This document shows positions 25,907-34,613 of a DNA stretch of 55,683 nt, piece by piece. The notes under the pieces were generated by a model. It was not told the origin of the DNA. It was given only the letters and a program-made list of their open reading frames with translations, and ran no database searches. The DNA is from HGM04593 sp045589695. GTDB taxonomy: Bacteria > Bacteroidota > Bacteroidia > Bacteroidales > Bacteroidaceae. The position numbers and the translations under genes were made by a program. The stretch's first letter is position 1; the number at the start of each line of letters is the position of its first letter. The DNA lies in NCBI GenBank assembly GCA_045589695.1, contig JAZNPP010000024.1:1-55683 (forward strand). The letters are read 5' to 3'.

Positions 25907-27472
25907 TTAACGGTCAATGTCGGGTATCACGTAGTCGAGTGACGCTCCGATAGTTATAAGGTCGGCAATCTTGCACTTTTTCATAATCTTGTGCGCTGCG
26001 GCTATCAAAGGAAGACCCATCGGCTTGAACTTCAGTCGGTACGGCGATTTGTCGCCCCGGCTGTCGATGAACACGCCGAACTCGCCTCGGGAGCCCTCGA
26101 CCGATGCCGAGAATGTTCCTTCGGGGAGTTTTATTATAGGTTTTGTCTTTGTCTTGTAGTCGCCTTCGGGTATGTTGTCAATGAGCTGTTCGATAATCTT
26201 TATCGATTCTTCAATCTCTTCGAGGCGTACCAGCAGTCGGCTGTAGCAGTCTCCTTCGGCGTGAATTATCTCCTTGAACTCGACCTTGTCGTACAGGGCG
26301 TACGGGTGACGCTTGCGTACGTCGCAAGCCCAGCCCGACGCGCGTCCTGTGCCGCCGGTAGCTCCGAATGATATTGCCTCCTCAAGCGAGAGAACGCCCA
26401 CGCCTTTGGTACGTGTCTTCAATATTATATTGTTCACGAAGACATCGTAATACTCCTTAAGTCTTCTCTTCTGGTCGTTGCAGTATGCTTTTACCTTCTC
26501 GGCGAATCCGGGAGTTATGTCGGCCTGTACGCCGCCAATTATGTTGTAATTCTGTATGAGACGCCCGCCTGTCACCTCTTCCATAATGTCAAGCACCTTC
26601 TCGCGTTCGCGGAATCCGTATATGAATGATGTTATAGCGCCCATGTCCATAGCCATGCACGAGAACATCAGAAGATGCGAGTCGATACGCTGCAGTTCGT
26701 CCATTATGGTGCGGATGTACTGCACGCGTTCCGTCACTTCAATTCCCATCGCCTTCTCTATGCACATGCATAGGGCATGCCTGTTCTGGTGCGCGCTCAG
26801 GTAGTCGAGCCTGTCGGTGAACGCAAGTATCTGGGGATATGTCCTGCTTTCGCACAGCTTCTCTATGCCACGGTGTATATAACCGCACTTTATGTCCACT
26901 TTTCTTATGACCTCGCCTTCGACGGACAAACGGAAACGAAGTACGCCATGTGTGGCGGGGTGCTGCGGTCCGATATTTATCACATACTGGTCATAGTGTA
27001 GTATTTTCAGTCTTTCTGCCAGTTCGGCGAGCTGCTTGTCCTCTTGAATCTCGTATTCGCGCTGGACATCCTCGTCTTTCTCGCTCTCAAGCCTGACAGG
27101 GTTGATGGCTTCGCTCGGGTCGTAGTCCTTGCGTAGCGGGTGCCCCACCCAGTCGTTGCGAAGGTACAGACGTCTCAAGTCAGGGTGTCCGTTGAATTCT
27201 ATTCCAAAGAAGTCGTACACCTCACGTTCGAGCAACTCGGCGACCTTCCAAATATCGCATATGGTCGGCAATTGCGGCTTCTCTCTGTTTGCGGTTCTTA
27301 CTGAAATCTCTTCGACTTCGTGTGTGCCGCTGTTCTCAAGAATGTATATTGCTCCAATGCCATCCTCTTTCCAGTCCATGCCTATGATGTCACGCAGGAA
27401 GTCCATACCCTCTTTGCGGAGTTTCAGCATCTCTTGTCTGAACTCCTTTATATCAATCTCTCTTATATTCAT
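25907..27472 (-). CDS. nuoCD: Fused complex I subunits C and D
   Basis: 521 residues. NuoC (30-kDa subunit) covers residues 1 to about 150, with its signature REVYDFFGIEF to GHPLRKD at 83-116. NuoD (49-kDa subunit) starts near 160, with GPQHPATHGVLRF at 168-180, the quinone-site histidine loop. The protein ends SLDYVIPDIDR, the normal NuoD C-terminus. Fusion of the two is known from several phyla, including enterobacteria and many Bacteroidota. It overlaps nuoB by four bases (ATGA), so the pair is translationally coupled. Confidence 0.96.
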   Translation of the reverse strand: MNIREIDIKEFRQEMLKLRKEGMDFLRDIIGMDWKEDGIGAIYILENSGTHEVEEISVRTANREKPQLPTICDIWKVAELLEREVYDFFGIEFNGHPDLRRLYLRNDWVGHPLRKDYDPSEAINPVRLESEKDEDVQREYEIQEDKQLAELAERLKILHYDQYVINIGPQHPATHGVLRFRLSVEGEVIRKVDIKCGYIHRGIEKLCESRTYPQILAFTDRLDYLSAHQNRHALCMCIEKAMGIEVTERVQYIRTIMDELQRIDSHLLMFSCMAMDMGAITSFIYGFREREKVLDIMEEVTGGRLIQNYNIIGGVQADITPGFAEKVKAYCNDQKRRLKEYYDVFVNNIILKTRTKGVGVLSLEEAISFGATGGTGRASGWACDVRKRHPYALYDKVEFKEIIHAEGDCYSRLLVRLEEIEESIKIIEQLIDNIPEGDYKTKTKPIIKLPEGTFSASVEGSRGEFGVFIDSRGDKSPYRLKFKPMGLPLIAAAHKIMKKCKIADLITIGASLDYVIPDIDR

Positions 27473-28110
27473 GATTCTTGGCTCTCGTTACACTCCTTTA
27501 CGGGGTTATTCGTTACAATTATAGGCTCGTCCGGCATTTCGCCAAGCTTTTGGTGCTTGTTCTTGCCGCCGAAGAATTTCTCGATCTTCACCTTGCGTTG
27601 CAGCTGCATCATGCCGTACAGAATGGCCTCGGGTCTCGGCGGGCATCCTGGAATGTAAACGTCTACAGGGACAATCTTGTCAATGCCGTTCAGTACATGG
27701 TACGACCCTTTGAACGGGCCTCCGCTGATGGCGCATCCGCCAACGGCGACTACATACTTAGGCTCTGCCATCTGGTCGTAAAGGCGTTTGAGTACCGGCG
27801 CCATCTTGTGGGTTATAGTGCCGGCGCACATTATTAGGTCGGCCTGTCGAGGCGAGTTTCGTGTGACTTCAAAGCCGAAACGGGCAAAATCGTAGCGCGC
27901 TGCGCCTACAGACATGAACTCTATGCCGCAGCAGCTCGTTGCGAACGTGAGAGACCAAAGCGAATTGCTGCGTCCCCAGTTTATCAGTTCGTCGAGCTTG
28001 CCGACAACCACGTTTGTACGCTCCTTGTTTATCTCTGCTATAAGCGATTCAAGGGTCTCGTTATCCTTGAACTCATCGTATGGTATTGACTTAATGACAG
28101 GCTTTTTCAT
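27469..28110 (-). CDS. nuoB: Complex I iron-sulfur subunit B
   Basis: 213 residues. It holds the terminal cluster N2 that reduces quinone. The cluster ligands are the tandem Cys60-Cys61 (TSCCGIEFM), Cys126 (VGGCAISGG) and Cys156 (PGCPPRPEA). An ATG two codons upstream (28116) is possible; 28110 is preferred because it forms an ATGA overlap with the nuoA stop, like the nuoB-nuoCD junction. The N-terminal 25 residues and the C-terminal KKFFGGKNKHQKLGEM region are longer than the minimal subunit. Confidence 0.95.
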   Translation of the reverse strand: MKKPVIKSIPYDEFKDNETLESLIAEINKERTNVVVGKLDELINWGRSNSLWSLTFATSCCGIEFMSVGAARYDFARFGFEVTRNSPRQADLIMCAGTITHKMAPVLKRLYDQMAEPKYVVAVGGCAISGGPFKGSYHVLNGIDKIVPVDVYIPGCPPRPEAILYGMMQLQRKVKIEKFFGGKNKHQKLGEMPDEPIIVTNNPVKECNESQES

Positions 28111-28457
28111 TTCCATTCAAGAGCTTTTCGACGCCATGCGTAAGCAAGGCCAAGTATAAGAAAGAAGAGGAAAAACAACACGCCTACAAGAGCCTTCATT
28201 CCAAGCTCCTGAACAATTGTCGCCCAAGGAAAAAGGAATACGGCTTCAATGTCGAACATCAAGAACAGAATGGCGAACAGGTAGTAGCCGGCCTTGAAGT
28301 GAATCCATGTCTGTCCTTGCGTGGGAACGCCGCATTCATACGTCTCGCTCTTTTGTCTGTTGAATGTGCGGGGCGAAATCCATCGTGTGAGAATCATCGC
28401 CACTCCGACGAACGCCACAGATGCGATAACCATCGTAAAAAGCAATACCAAATTCAT
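28107..28457 (-). CDS. nuoA: Complex I membrane subunit A
   Basis: 116 residues, three helices, the first gene of the operon. The conserved segment ETYECGVPTQGQTWIHFKAG contains the mobile loop Cys and the following YYLFAILFLMFDIEAVFLFP helix with its Asp-Glu pair. The normal length and position leave no doubt. Confidence 0.96.
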   Translation of the reverse strand: MNLVLLFTMVIASVAFVGVAMILTRWISPRTFNRQKSETYECGVPTQGQTWIHFKAGYYLFAILFLMFDIEAVFLFPWATIVQELGMKALVGVLFFLFFLILGLAYAWRRKALEWK

Positions 28458-28490
28458 ATGATACTATTTTTAGTTTCTTTTCATACCAAG

Positions 28491-28498
28491 CAAAGGTA
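28491..28498 (-). promoter_or_regulatory. Candidate -7 element of the nuo operon
   Basis: On the minus strand this reads TACCTTTG, an exact TAnnTTTG, 33 bases before nuoA. The expected start near 28484 gives a leader of about 27 bases. No -33 TTTG is found at the usual spacing. Confidence 0.45.
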
Positions 28499-28561
28499 CC
28501 AAATTTTAAAGCAGAGTGTAATCGTCAAGCATTAATTTTTTTAAAATTAACGTTGATTAAA

Positions 28562-29335
28562 CTAGTTTAAAATGGTGTCCAGCATCATCATCAGCAGGAA
28601 ACCGGTTGCGAATCCTATTGTGCCGACGTTGCTGTGCTTTCCTGCCTGTGATGACGGAATAAGTTCTTCTACAACGACATATAGCATAGCTCCGGCTGCA
28701 AAAGCCAGCAGCAGAGGCATCGACGATATGTTCTCGCTGAGGAACAGCATGGTCAATATCGCGGCGACAGGCTCCACAAGCCCCGACATCGCTCCCCAAG
28801 TGAAAGCTGCGCTTCTGCTCTTGCCTTCTTTGCGGAGCGGGAATGAAATTATGGCTCCTTCGGGTATGTTCTGAATAGCCATTCCGATAGAAAGCGCCAA
28901 AGCTCCCGATACCGAAAGGCCCGTGTCGCCGCTCATCACGCCTGCAAGAACAACGCCGACAGCCATGCCCTCGGGAATGTTGTGAAGCGCTACGGCAAGA
29001 ATCATCTTTATCGAGCGTGGCAGCCGCGACTTCGGTCCTTCGGGGCTCTTCTCGTCAATATGCTGGTGAGGAATGACAGTGTCGAGCAGCAGCAGAAAAC
29101 ATATTCCTGCGACGAAACCGGCCATAACGGGCCAATTGCCGGCTATGTCGCTTCCTGCCTGTTCGAACGCAGGCTGCAGTAAAGACCAGAAACTTGCGGC
29201 GACCATTACGCCCGATGCAAATCCTAACATGGCCCTGTTTGTCAGGTCCGATATTTTATTACGAAGCATGAATACCATTGCAGCGCCTGTTGCGGTGCCC
29301 AGAAAAGGTATCAGCAAACCAATCAGTATTTCCAT
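28562..29335 (-). CDS. ZIP-family divalent metal transporter
   Basis: 257 residues with eight hydrophobic segments, the size of bacterial ZupT-type ZIP proteins that import zinc, iron or manganese across the inner membrane. The two transport-site motifs are HNIPEGMAVG (about 116-125) and QNIPEGAIIS (about 153-162); the helix-4 His is conserved and the helix-5 position is Gln instead of His. The loop between helices 3 and 4 contains HQH (VIPHQHID), a likely metal-sensing or binding site. It is a single gene with its own promoter, upstream of nuoA on the same strand. The substrate cannot be assigned. Confidence 0.88.
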   Translation of the reverse strand: MEILIGLLIPFLGTATGAAMVFMLRNKISDLTNRAMLGFASGVMVAASFWSLLQPAFEQAGSDIAGNWPVMAGFVAGICFLLLLDTVIPHQHIDEKSPEGPKSRLPRSIKMILAVALHNIPEGMAVGVVLAGVMSGDTGLSVSGALALSIGMAIQNIPEGAIISFPLRKEGKSRSAAFTWGAMSGLVEPVAAILTMLFLSENISSMPLLLAFAAGAMLYVVVEELIPSSQAGKHSNVGTIGFATGFLLMMMLDTILN

Positions 29336-29360
29336 AAGAACTTTTTTGTCATATTCTTCG

Positions 29361-29368
29361 CAAATTTA
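29361..29368 (-). promoter_or_regulatory. Candidate -7 element of the ZIP transporter gene
   Basis: The minus strand reads TAAATTTG, an exact TAnnTTTG, 25 bases before the ATG. It is the only such match in this part of the divergent region shared with purL. Confidence 0.4.
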
Positions 29369-29460
29369 GAAAAAACCGCAATAGGACAACTAATCAAAGC
29401 CGATAATAATATGTATAAAACAATTTTTCATAAAAATTCCTCAGTATTAATTTTTATAAT

Positions 29461-29468
29461 TACCTTTG
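29461..29468 (+). promoter_or_regulatory. Candidate -7 element of purL
   Basis: TACCTTTG is an exact match to TAnnTTTG and identical to the nuo -7 element. A start near 29475 would give a leader of almost 120 bases, long for this genome and containing the hairpins described at 29501-29568. Confidence 0.45.
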
Positions 29469-29500
29469 TAATATAATACGAAAAGAAGGCGCAAACGTCG

Positions 29501-29568
29501 TAATATACTAAAGCATGCCTTGCGTATATTGTTCGCTCTGTGCCGTTGCCGCGGTTGGCAGTATATTA
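29501..29568 (+). promoter_or_regulatory. Structured purL leader with two alternative pairings
   Basis: TAATATACT at 29501-29509 can pair with AGTATATTA at 29560-29568 (nine base pairs), or its inner seven bases can pair with GTATATT at 29523-29529. The two pairings exclude each other. Inside the long-range loop, TGCC (29541-29544) and GGCA (29557-29560) with a central CCGCGG add a further hairpin. This has the form of an attenuator or riboswitch-like switch before a purine synthesis gene. No known riboswitch class is recognised. Confidence 0.4.
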
Positions 29569-29592
29569 TGCAAACATTAAATAAACCTATAT

Positions 29593-32500
29593 ATGATTTA
29601 CTTTTTCACAACATCCGGTAACACAATCATCGCCACACAAGTGAACAGCACGCTCTCGGCGGCAGACGTAGAGAAACTCTGCTGGCTTTACGGAGATGCG
29701 GCTATTGTCGATGGCGAGTCAATGGAGGGATACTTTATCGGCCCTCGTCGTGAAATGATTACTCCATGGAGTACCAACGCAGTAGAGATTACTCAGAATA
29801 TGGGTGTCGAAGGCGTTGTACGCATTGAAGAATACTATCCGGTAAAAGACAGGAATGCGGAATACGATCCGATGCTGCAGCGTATGTACTGCGGCTTGGA
29901 CCAGAATATATTCACAGTCGATATCGAGCCGAAGCCCATTGAGTTCATCGAGGACCTCGACAGCTACAACGAAGCCGAAGGACTCGCGCTATCAAAAGAG
30001 GAAATAGACTATCTTCACAGCGTGGAGAGCGAGCTCGGACGCAGGCTCACCGACAGCGAGGTGTTCGGCTTTGCGCAGATAAACTCGGAGCATTGCCGTC
30101 ATAAGATTTTCGGCGGCACATTCATCATCGACGGCGAGGAGATGCCATCTTCTCTCTTTGCGATGATCAAGCGTACCACAAACGAGAACAGGAACAGCAT
30201 AATATCGGCATACAAGGATAACGTGGCTTTCGCTCAAGGTCCTGTTGTAGAGCAGTTCGCTCCGGCTGAACATTCGATACCTGACTATTTCGTAATAAAG
30301 GATATAGAAACTGTTATCTCCCTGAAGGCCGAAACGCATAACTTCCCTACGACCGTAGAGCCTTTCAACGGCGCTTCGACAGGTACGGGCGGTGAAATCC
30401 GTGACCGTATGGGAGGCGGCAAGGGCTCATGGCCTATCGCCGGAACAGCTGTATACATGACATCCTATCCCCGTACATACGGCGACCGTAAGTGGGAAGA
30501 GGTGCTTCCTGTACGCAAATGGCTGTATCAGACTCCGGAACAGATATTGACGAAAGCGTCCAACGGCGCTTCCGACTTCGGTAACAAGTTCGGTCAGCCG
30601 CTTATCTGCGGCTCTGTTCTTACGTTCGAACATAAGGAGAACGACGAGGTCTACGGCTACGACAAGGTTATCATGCTTGCGGGCGGCGTAGGCTACGGAA
30701 CACGCCGCGACTGCCTCAAAGGCGCTCCCGAAAAGGGAAACAAGGTCATTGTAATGGGCGGCGACAACTACCGTATCGGTCTTGGCGGAGGTTCTGTTTC
30801 CTCTGTTGATACCGGACGCTACTCTTCAGGCATCGAGCTGAATGCCGTTCAGCGCGCCAATGCCGAAATGCAGAAACGTGCATATAACGTCGTACGTGCC
30901 CTTTGCGAGGATGACACAAACCCCGTAGTTTCAATCCACGACCACGGCTCGGCAGGTCATGTGAACTGTCTTTCGGAGCTTGTCGAGGAGTGCGGCGGGC
31001 TCATACACATGGCCGACCTTCCTGTCGGCGACAGCACACTTTCGGCTAAGGAGATTATCGCCAATGAGTCTCAGGAGCGTATGGGCTTGCTCATCAAGGA
31101 AGATGCGATAGAATACGTGAGAAAGGTTGCCGAGCGTGAACGTGCCCCCATGTATGTTGTCGGCGAAACGACAGGCGACGCGCGCTTCGCATTCGAGCAG
31201 GCCGACGGAAAGCGTCCTTTTGACCTCTCGGTGAGCCAGATGTTCGGTTCTTCGCCCAAGACATATATGGTAGACAAGACCGTGGAACGCCATTACAAGG
31301 ATGCTGAATACGATGCGGACAAAATAGAAGAGTATCTTACCGACGTGCTCCGCCTTGAGGCCGTAGCCTGCAAAGATTGGCTCACGAACAAGGTAGACCG
31401 TTCGGTGACAGGAAAAATCGCCCGTCAGCAGTGCCAGGGCGAAATTCAGTTGCCTTTGAGCGACTGCGGAGTCGTTACTCTCGACTATCGTGGAAAGAGA
31501 GGTATAGCGACATCTATAGGTCATGCGCCGCAAGCAGGTCTTGCCGACCCGGCAAAGGGCTCAGTTCTTGCTGTGTCAGAGGCTTTGACGAACATTGTGC
31601 TTGCTCCTCTCGCCAACGGCATAAAGAGTATATCTTTGAGCGCCAACTGGATGTGGCCTTGCCGTTCACAGGAGGGCGAGGATGCGCGTCTTTATCGTGG
31701 CGTTGAGGCTCTCAGCGACTTCTGCTGCGCGCTGAAAGTCAATGTGCCTACAGGCAAGGACTCTTTGTCAATGACGCAGAAGTACCCCGACGGCACAAAG
31801 GTCATCAGCCCGGGAACGGTTATCGTTTCTGCAGGCGGCGAGGTGTCCGATGTACGCAAAGTGGTATCTCCTGTCATGGTGAACGAGCCGAAAAGTACAT
31901 TCTATCATATAGATTTCAGTTTCGACAAGATGCGTCTTGGCGGCTCTGCATTCGCACAGACTCTGAACTGCATCGGTGACGATGTTCCGACAGTCGCTAA
32001 CCCCGAATATTTCGCCGAGGCGTTCGACGCAGTCCAGCGTCTTGTCAAAGAAGACATAATCATGGCGGGTCATGACGTTTCTGCCGGCGGTCTCATTACG
32101 ACGCTCCTTGAAATGTGTTTCGCCAATACCGCAGGCGGTATGGAAATAAATCTCGACAATGTTGCCGAAAACGATATCGTCAAGTTGCTATTCTCCGAGA
32201 ATCCTGCTATTGTCATTCAGGTTGCCGACAAGGACAAGTGCCGCATGCAAGCGATTCTCGACGAAGCAGGTATCTGTTCCATGCCGATAGGCAAGCCGTG
32301 TGGGAAACGCCATATAGCTGTCGCTAAGAACAATCGTACATACATCTTCGACGTTGAGCGTTACCGTGACGTTTGGTTTGACAGTTCATATCTCATGGAC
32401 CTTAAGCAGAGCTTCAACGGTTGTGCAAGCGAGCGTCTGAAGAACTACAAGAACCAACCGCTGCGTTTCGCTCTTCCTGCCCGTTTCGACGGAACGCTAT

Positions 32501-33291
32501 CAAGCTACGGAATGTCGGCCGACCGCCGCGAGAAATCGGGCGTACGTGCCGCTATCATCCGTGAAAAGGGTACTAACGGTGAACGTGAGATGGCATACGC
32601 TATGCACCTTGCAGGCTTCGATGTTAAGGATGTTACTATGACAGACCTTATAAGCGGACGTGAGACGCTCGACGAAGTGAACTTCATTGTCTTCTGCGGC
32701 GGTTTCTCTAACTCCGATGTTCTTGGCTCTGCTAAGGGATGGGCAGGCGGTTTCCTCTTCAATCCTAAGGCGAAGGCCGCTCTTGACCGTTTCTATCAGC
32801 GTGAGGATACGCTCTCGCTCGGTATATGCAACGGCTGTCAGCTGATGATGGAACTTAACCTTATAAATCCTGAGTATGCAGAGCGTGGCCGCATGCTGCA
32901 TAACGACTCTCATAAGTTCGAGTCATCTTTCGTGGGTGTAAGAATACCGGAGAACAACAGCGTTCTCTTCGGCTCTTTATCGAACAGCAGGCTCGGTGTT
33001 TGGGTGGCTCACGGCGAGGGCAAGTTCTCGTTGCCGTACGAGGCGGAAAAGTACAATATCGTAGCTCAGTATGCATACGAGGAGTATCCCGCTAATCCTA
33101 ACGGCTCGGATTATAACGTAGCTGCATTGGCAAGCGCTGACGGCCGCCATGTGGCGATGATGCCTCACCCCGAGCGTGCGGTGTTCCCCTGGCAGTGCGC
33201 GACCTATCCTGCGGCTCATAAGAACGACGACGTTACTCCGTGGATAGAGATATTCCGCAATGCGTATAATTGGGTAAAGGAAAGAGTTTAA
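29593..33291 (+). CDS. purL: Phosphoribosylformylglycinamidine synthase, single-chain
   Basis: 1232 residues. It catalyses the fourth step of purine synthesis: FGAR plus glutamine plus ATP gives FGAM. This is the large single-chain form that includes the glutaminase, as in enterobacteria, and so needs no separate PurS or PurQ. Visible elements are the linker region SEHCRHKIFGG, the substrate/ATP loop ETHNFPTTVEPF with GTGGEIRDRMG (about 245-275), DHGSAGHVNC, the second lobe AGLADPAKGS and GHDVSAGGLI, and the glutaminase triad Cys1079 (GICNGCQ), His1192 and Glu1194 (PHPER). ATG at 29593 gives MIYFFTTSGN. It is followed by a strong terminator. Confidence 0.97.
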   Translation: MIYFFTTSGNTIIATQVNSTLSAADVEKLCWLYGDAAIVDGESMEGYFIGPRREMITPWSTNAVEITQNMGVEGVVRIEEYYPVKDRNAEYDPMLQRMYCGLDQNIFTVDIEPKPIEFIEDLDSYNEAEGLALSKEEIDYLHSVESELGRRLTDSEVFGFAQINSEHCRHKIFGGTFIIDGEEMPSSLFAMIKRTTNENRNSIISAYKDNVAFAQGPVVEQFAPAEHSIPDYFVIKDIETVISLKAETHNFPTTVEPFNGASTGTGGEIRDRMGGGKGSWPIAGTAVYMTSYPRTYGDRKWEEVLPVRKWLYQTPEQILTKASNGASDFGNKFGQPLICGSVLTFEHKENDEVYGYDKVIMLAGGVGYGTRRDCLKGAPEKGNKVIVMGGDNYRIGLGGGSVSSVDTGRYSSGIELNAVQRANAEMQKRAYNVVRALCEDDTNPVVSIHDHGSAGHVNCLSELVEECGGLIHMADLPVGDSTLSAKEIIANESQERMGLLIKEDAIEYVRKVAERERAPMYVVGETTGDARFAFEQADGKRPFDLSVSQMFGSSPKTYMVDKTVERHYKDAEYDADKIEEYLTDVLRLEAVACKDWLTNKVDRSVTGKIARQQCQGEIQLPLSDCGVVTLDYRGKRGIATSIGHAPQAGLADPAKGSVLAVSEALTNIVLAPLANGIKSISLSANWMWPCRSQEGEDARLYRGVEALSDFCCALKVNVPTGKDSLSMTQKYPDGTKVISPGTVIVSAGGEVSDVRKVVSPVMVNEPKSTFYHIDFSFDKMRLGGSAFAQTLNCIGDDVPTVANPEYFAEAFDAVQRLVKEDIIMAGHDVSAGGLITTLLEMCFANTAGGMEINLDNVAENDIVKLLFSENPAIVIQVADKDKCRMQAILDEAGICSMPIGKPCGKRHIAVAKNNRTYIFDVERYRDVWFDSSYLMDLKQSFNGCASERLKNYKNQPLRFALPARFDGTLSSYGMSADRREKSGVRAAIIREKGTNGEREMAYAMHLAGFDVKDVTMTDLISGRETLDEVNFIVFCGGFSNSDVLGSAKGWAGGFLFNPKAKAALDRFYQREDTLSLGICNGCQLMMELNLINPEYAERGRMLHNDSHKFESSFVGVRIPENNSVLFGSLSNSRLGVWVAHGEGKFSLPYEAEKYNIVAQYAYEEYPANPNGSDYNVAALASADGRHVAMMPHPERAVFPWQCATYPAAHKNDDVTPWIEIFRNAYNWVKERV

Positions 33292-33308
33292 CGAGTAACG
33301 GATTAATA

Positions 33309-33343
33309 TGCAGGGCAGGCTTGATGCCTGCCCTGCATTGTTT
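33309..33343 (+). terminator. Rho-independent terminator after purL
   Basis: A perfect 12-base G/C-rich stem (33309-33320 with 33326-33337), a five-base loop and TTGTTT. It ends seven bases before the chrA start codon, so expression of the next gene would need read-through or a start inside the hairpin region. Confidence 0.88.
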
Positions 33344-33350
33344 AAAAATA

Positions 33351-33890
33351 ATGGCAGCGACACTTTTCAATCTGTTTGCGACATTCTTCCGCATAGGTCT
33401 CTTTACCTTTGGCGGCGGGTATGCTATGATACCGCTTCTGGAACGTGATATCGTGGAACGTACCGGTTGGCTTAAACGTGACGAGTTTGCTGACCTGCTT
33501 GCGCTCTCGCAGTCAGCGCCGGGTGTCTTTGCCGTAAATATGGCGGTATTTACGGGCTATCGCCTGCATGGAGTAAGAGGCGCTTTGGCCGCATCTGTCG
33601 GCTGTTCTCTTCCCTCGGTGGCGATAATACTGCTTATAGCCCTCTTTTTCGGTCAATTCCGTCATGTCGAACTCGTGAACAATATATTCATGGGACTGCG
33701 TCCTGTAGTGGTAGCTTTGATCGCCGTTCCTGTGTTCAATGTGGCTAAGTCGGCAAAGTTAGGGTGGGGCACTGTTTGGATACCGCTCCTGTCGGCATTG
33801 CTCATTGTCTTTGTCGGAGTATCGCCGATATATGTGATAATTGTTGCCGGCGTTGCCGGTTTTGTGTACGGAAAACTCAAACGGTCATGA
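33351..33890 (+). CDS. chrA: Short-chain chromate transporter family protein, first subunit
   Basis: 179 residues from ATG 33351; a longer reading from 33270 would run through purL and the terminator. It is a half-length CHR-family protein with the FRIGLFTFGGGYAMIPLLER motif near residues 12-31 and SQSAPGVFAVNMAVFTGYRL near 50-70, then four or five helices. Pairs of such half-length proteins act together as a chromate/sulfate-type antiporter in some bacteria, but physiological substrates in anaerobes are unclear. The stop overlaps the next gene by four bases (ATGA). Confidence 0.88.
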   Translation: MAATLFNLFATFFRIGLFTFGGGYAMIPLLERDIVERTGWLKRDEFADLLALSQSAPGVFAVNMAVFTGYRLHGVRGALAASVGCSLPSVAIILLIALFFGQFRHVELVNNIFMGLRPVVVALIAVPVFNVAKSAKLGWGTVWIPLLSALLIVFVGVSPIYVIIVAGVAGFVYGKLKRS

Positions 33891-34471
33891 TGTTGTTCGC
33901 GGAACTCTTCTATACATTCCTTAAGATAGGCCTTTTCTCATTCGGCGGAGGCTACGGAATGTTATCTGTTATACAGGGAGAGGTGGTTACACGCCATGCA
34001 TGGCTCACTCCTGCGGAATTTACCGATATTGTGGCTGTCAGTCAAATGACCCCCGGGCCTATCGGCATAAACTCGGCTACATATGTCGGTTATGCAGCGG
34101 TCCTGAACAGCGGCGCTCCTGAATGGCTCGCCGTCTTGGGCTCTCTTGCCGCTTCGTTTGCCGTAATGTTGCCGTCAGTAGCGCTTATGCTTCTTATAAG
34201 CCGTTTCTTTATCAAGTACAGCAAACATCCCAATGTGGAGGCTGTCTTCAAAGCGCTGCGTCCTGCAGTCGTAGGGCTTATCGCCTCGGCGGCATTGCTT
34301 CTGATGACAGAAGAGAACTTCGGTTCTCCGTTCGATGCTCCTTTGCGATTCTGGGTTAGTGTGACGCTCTTCATCGCCGCCTTTGTAGCGATGAAGTTCT
34401 TCAAGGTTAGTCCGATACTTATCCTGTTGCTTGCCGGAATCTTCGGCGGGGTATTCTATAGCCTGGTGTAG
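33887..34471 (+). CDS. chrA: Short-chain chromate transporter family protein, second subunit
   Basis: 194 residues from the ATG that overlaps the first subunit's stop (ATGATG; the second ATG at 33890 is also possible). It is the paralogous CHR half with LKIGLFSFGGGYGMLSVIQG and SQMTPGPIGINSATYVGYA. The two halves have different sequences and probably opposite topology, as in other split ChrA pairs. The last 34 bases before its end (34416-34449) are repeated almost exactly downstream at 35264-35297, so the present 3' end may have been supplied or copied during insertion of the AT-rich segment that follows. Confidence 0.88.
   Translation: MMLFAELFYTFLKIGLFSFGGGYGMLSVIQGEVVTRHAWLTPAEFTDIVAVSQMTPGPIGINSATYVGYAAVLNSGAPEWLAVLGSLAASFAVMLPSVALMLLISRFFIKYSKHPNVEAVFKALRPAVVGLIASAALLLMTEENFGSPFDAPLRFWVSVTLFIAAFVAMKFFKVSPILILLLAGIFGGVFYSLV
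34416..34449 (+). repeat. Direct repeat, upstream copy (3' end of chrA)
   Basis: 34 bases with three mismatches to 35264-35297; the last 21 bases are identical. It codes for LILLLAGIFGG of the second ChrA subunit. Confidence 0.85.
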
Positions 34472-34613
34472 GTTTTATAAGATTATTTTATCAAGAACCT
34501 CGTGTTAATAATTTTAATTACAATTGGAAAAAAATGTTTGATCTATTGGATATTCCGTATGAATAAAGCGAATTTAACTACAAGTGTAATAATATAAACC
34601 TATAGATTTCGCC

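Noticed and set aside
29470..29592. Known riboswitch class in the purL leader
   Set aside because: No purine, PRPP, ZMP or other familiar aptamer core could be recognised; only the alternative pairings are supported.
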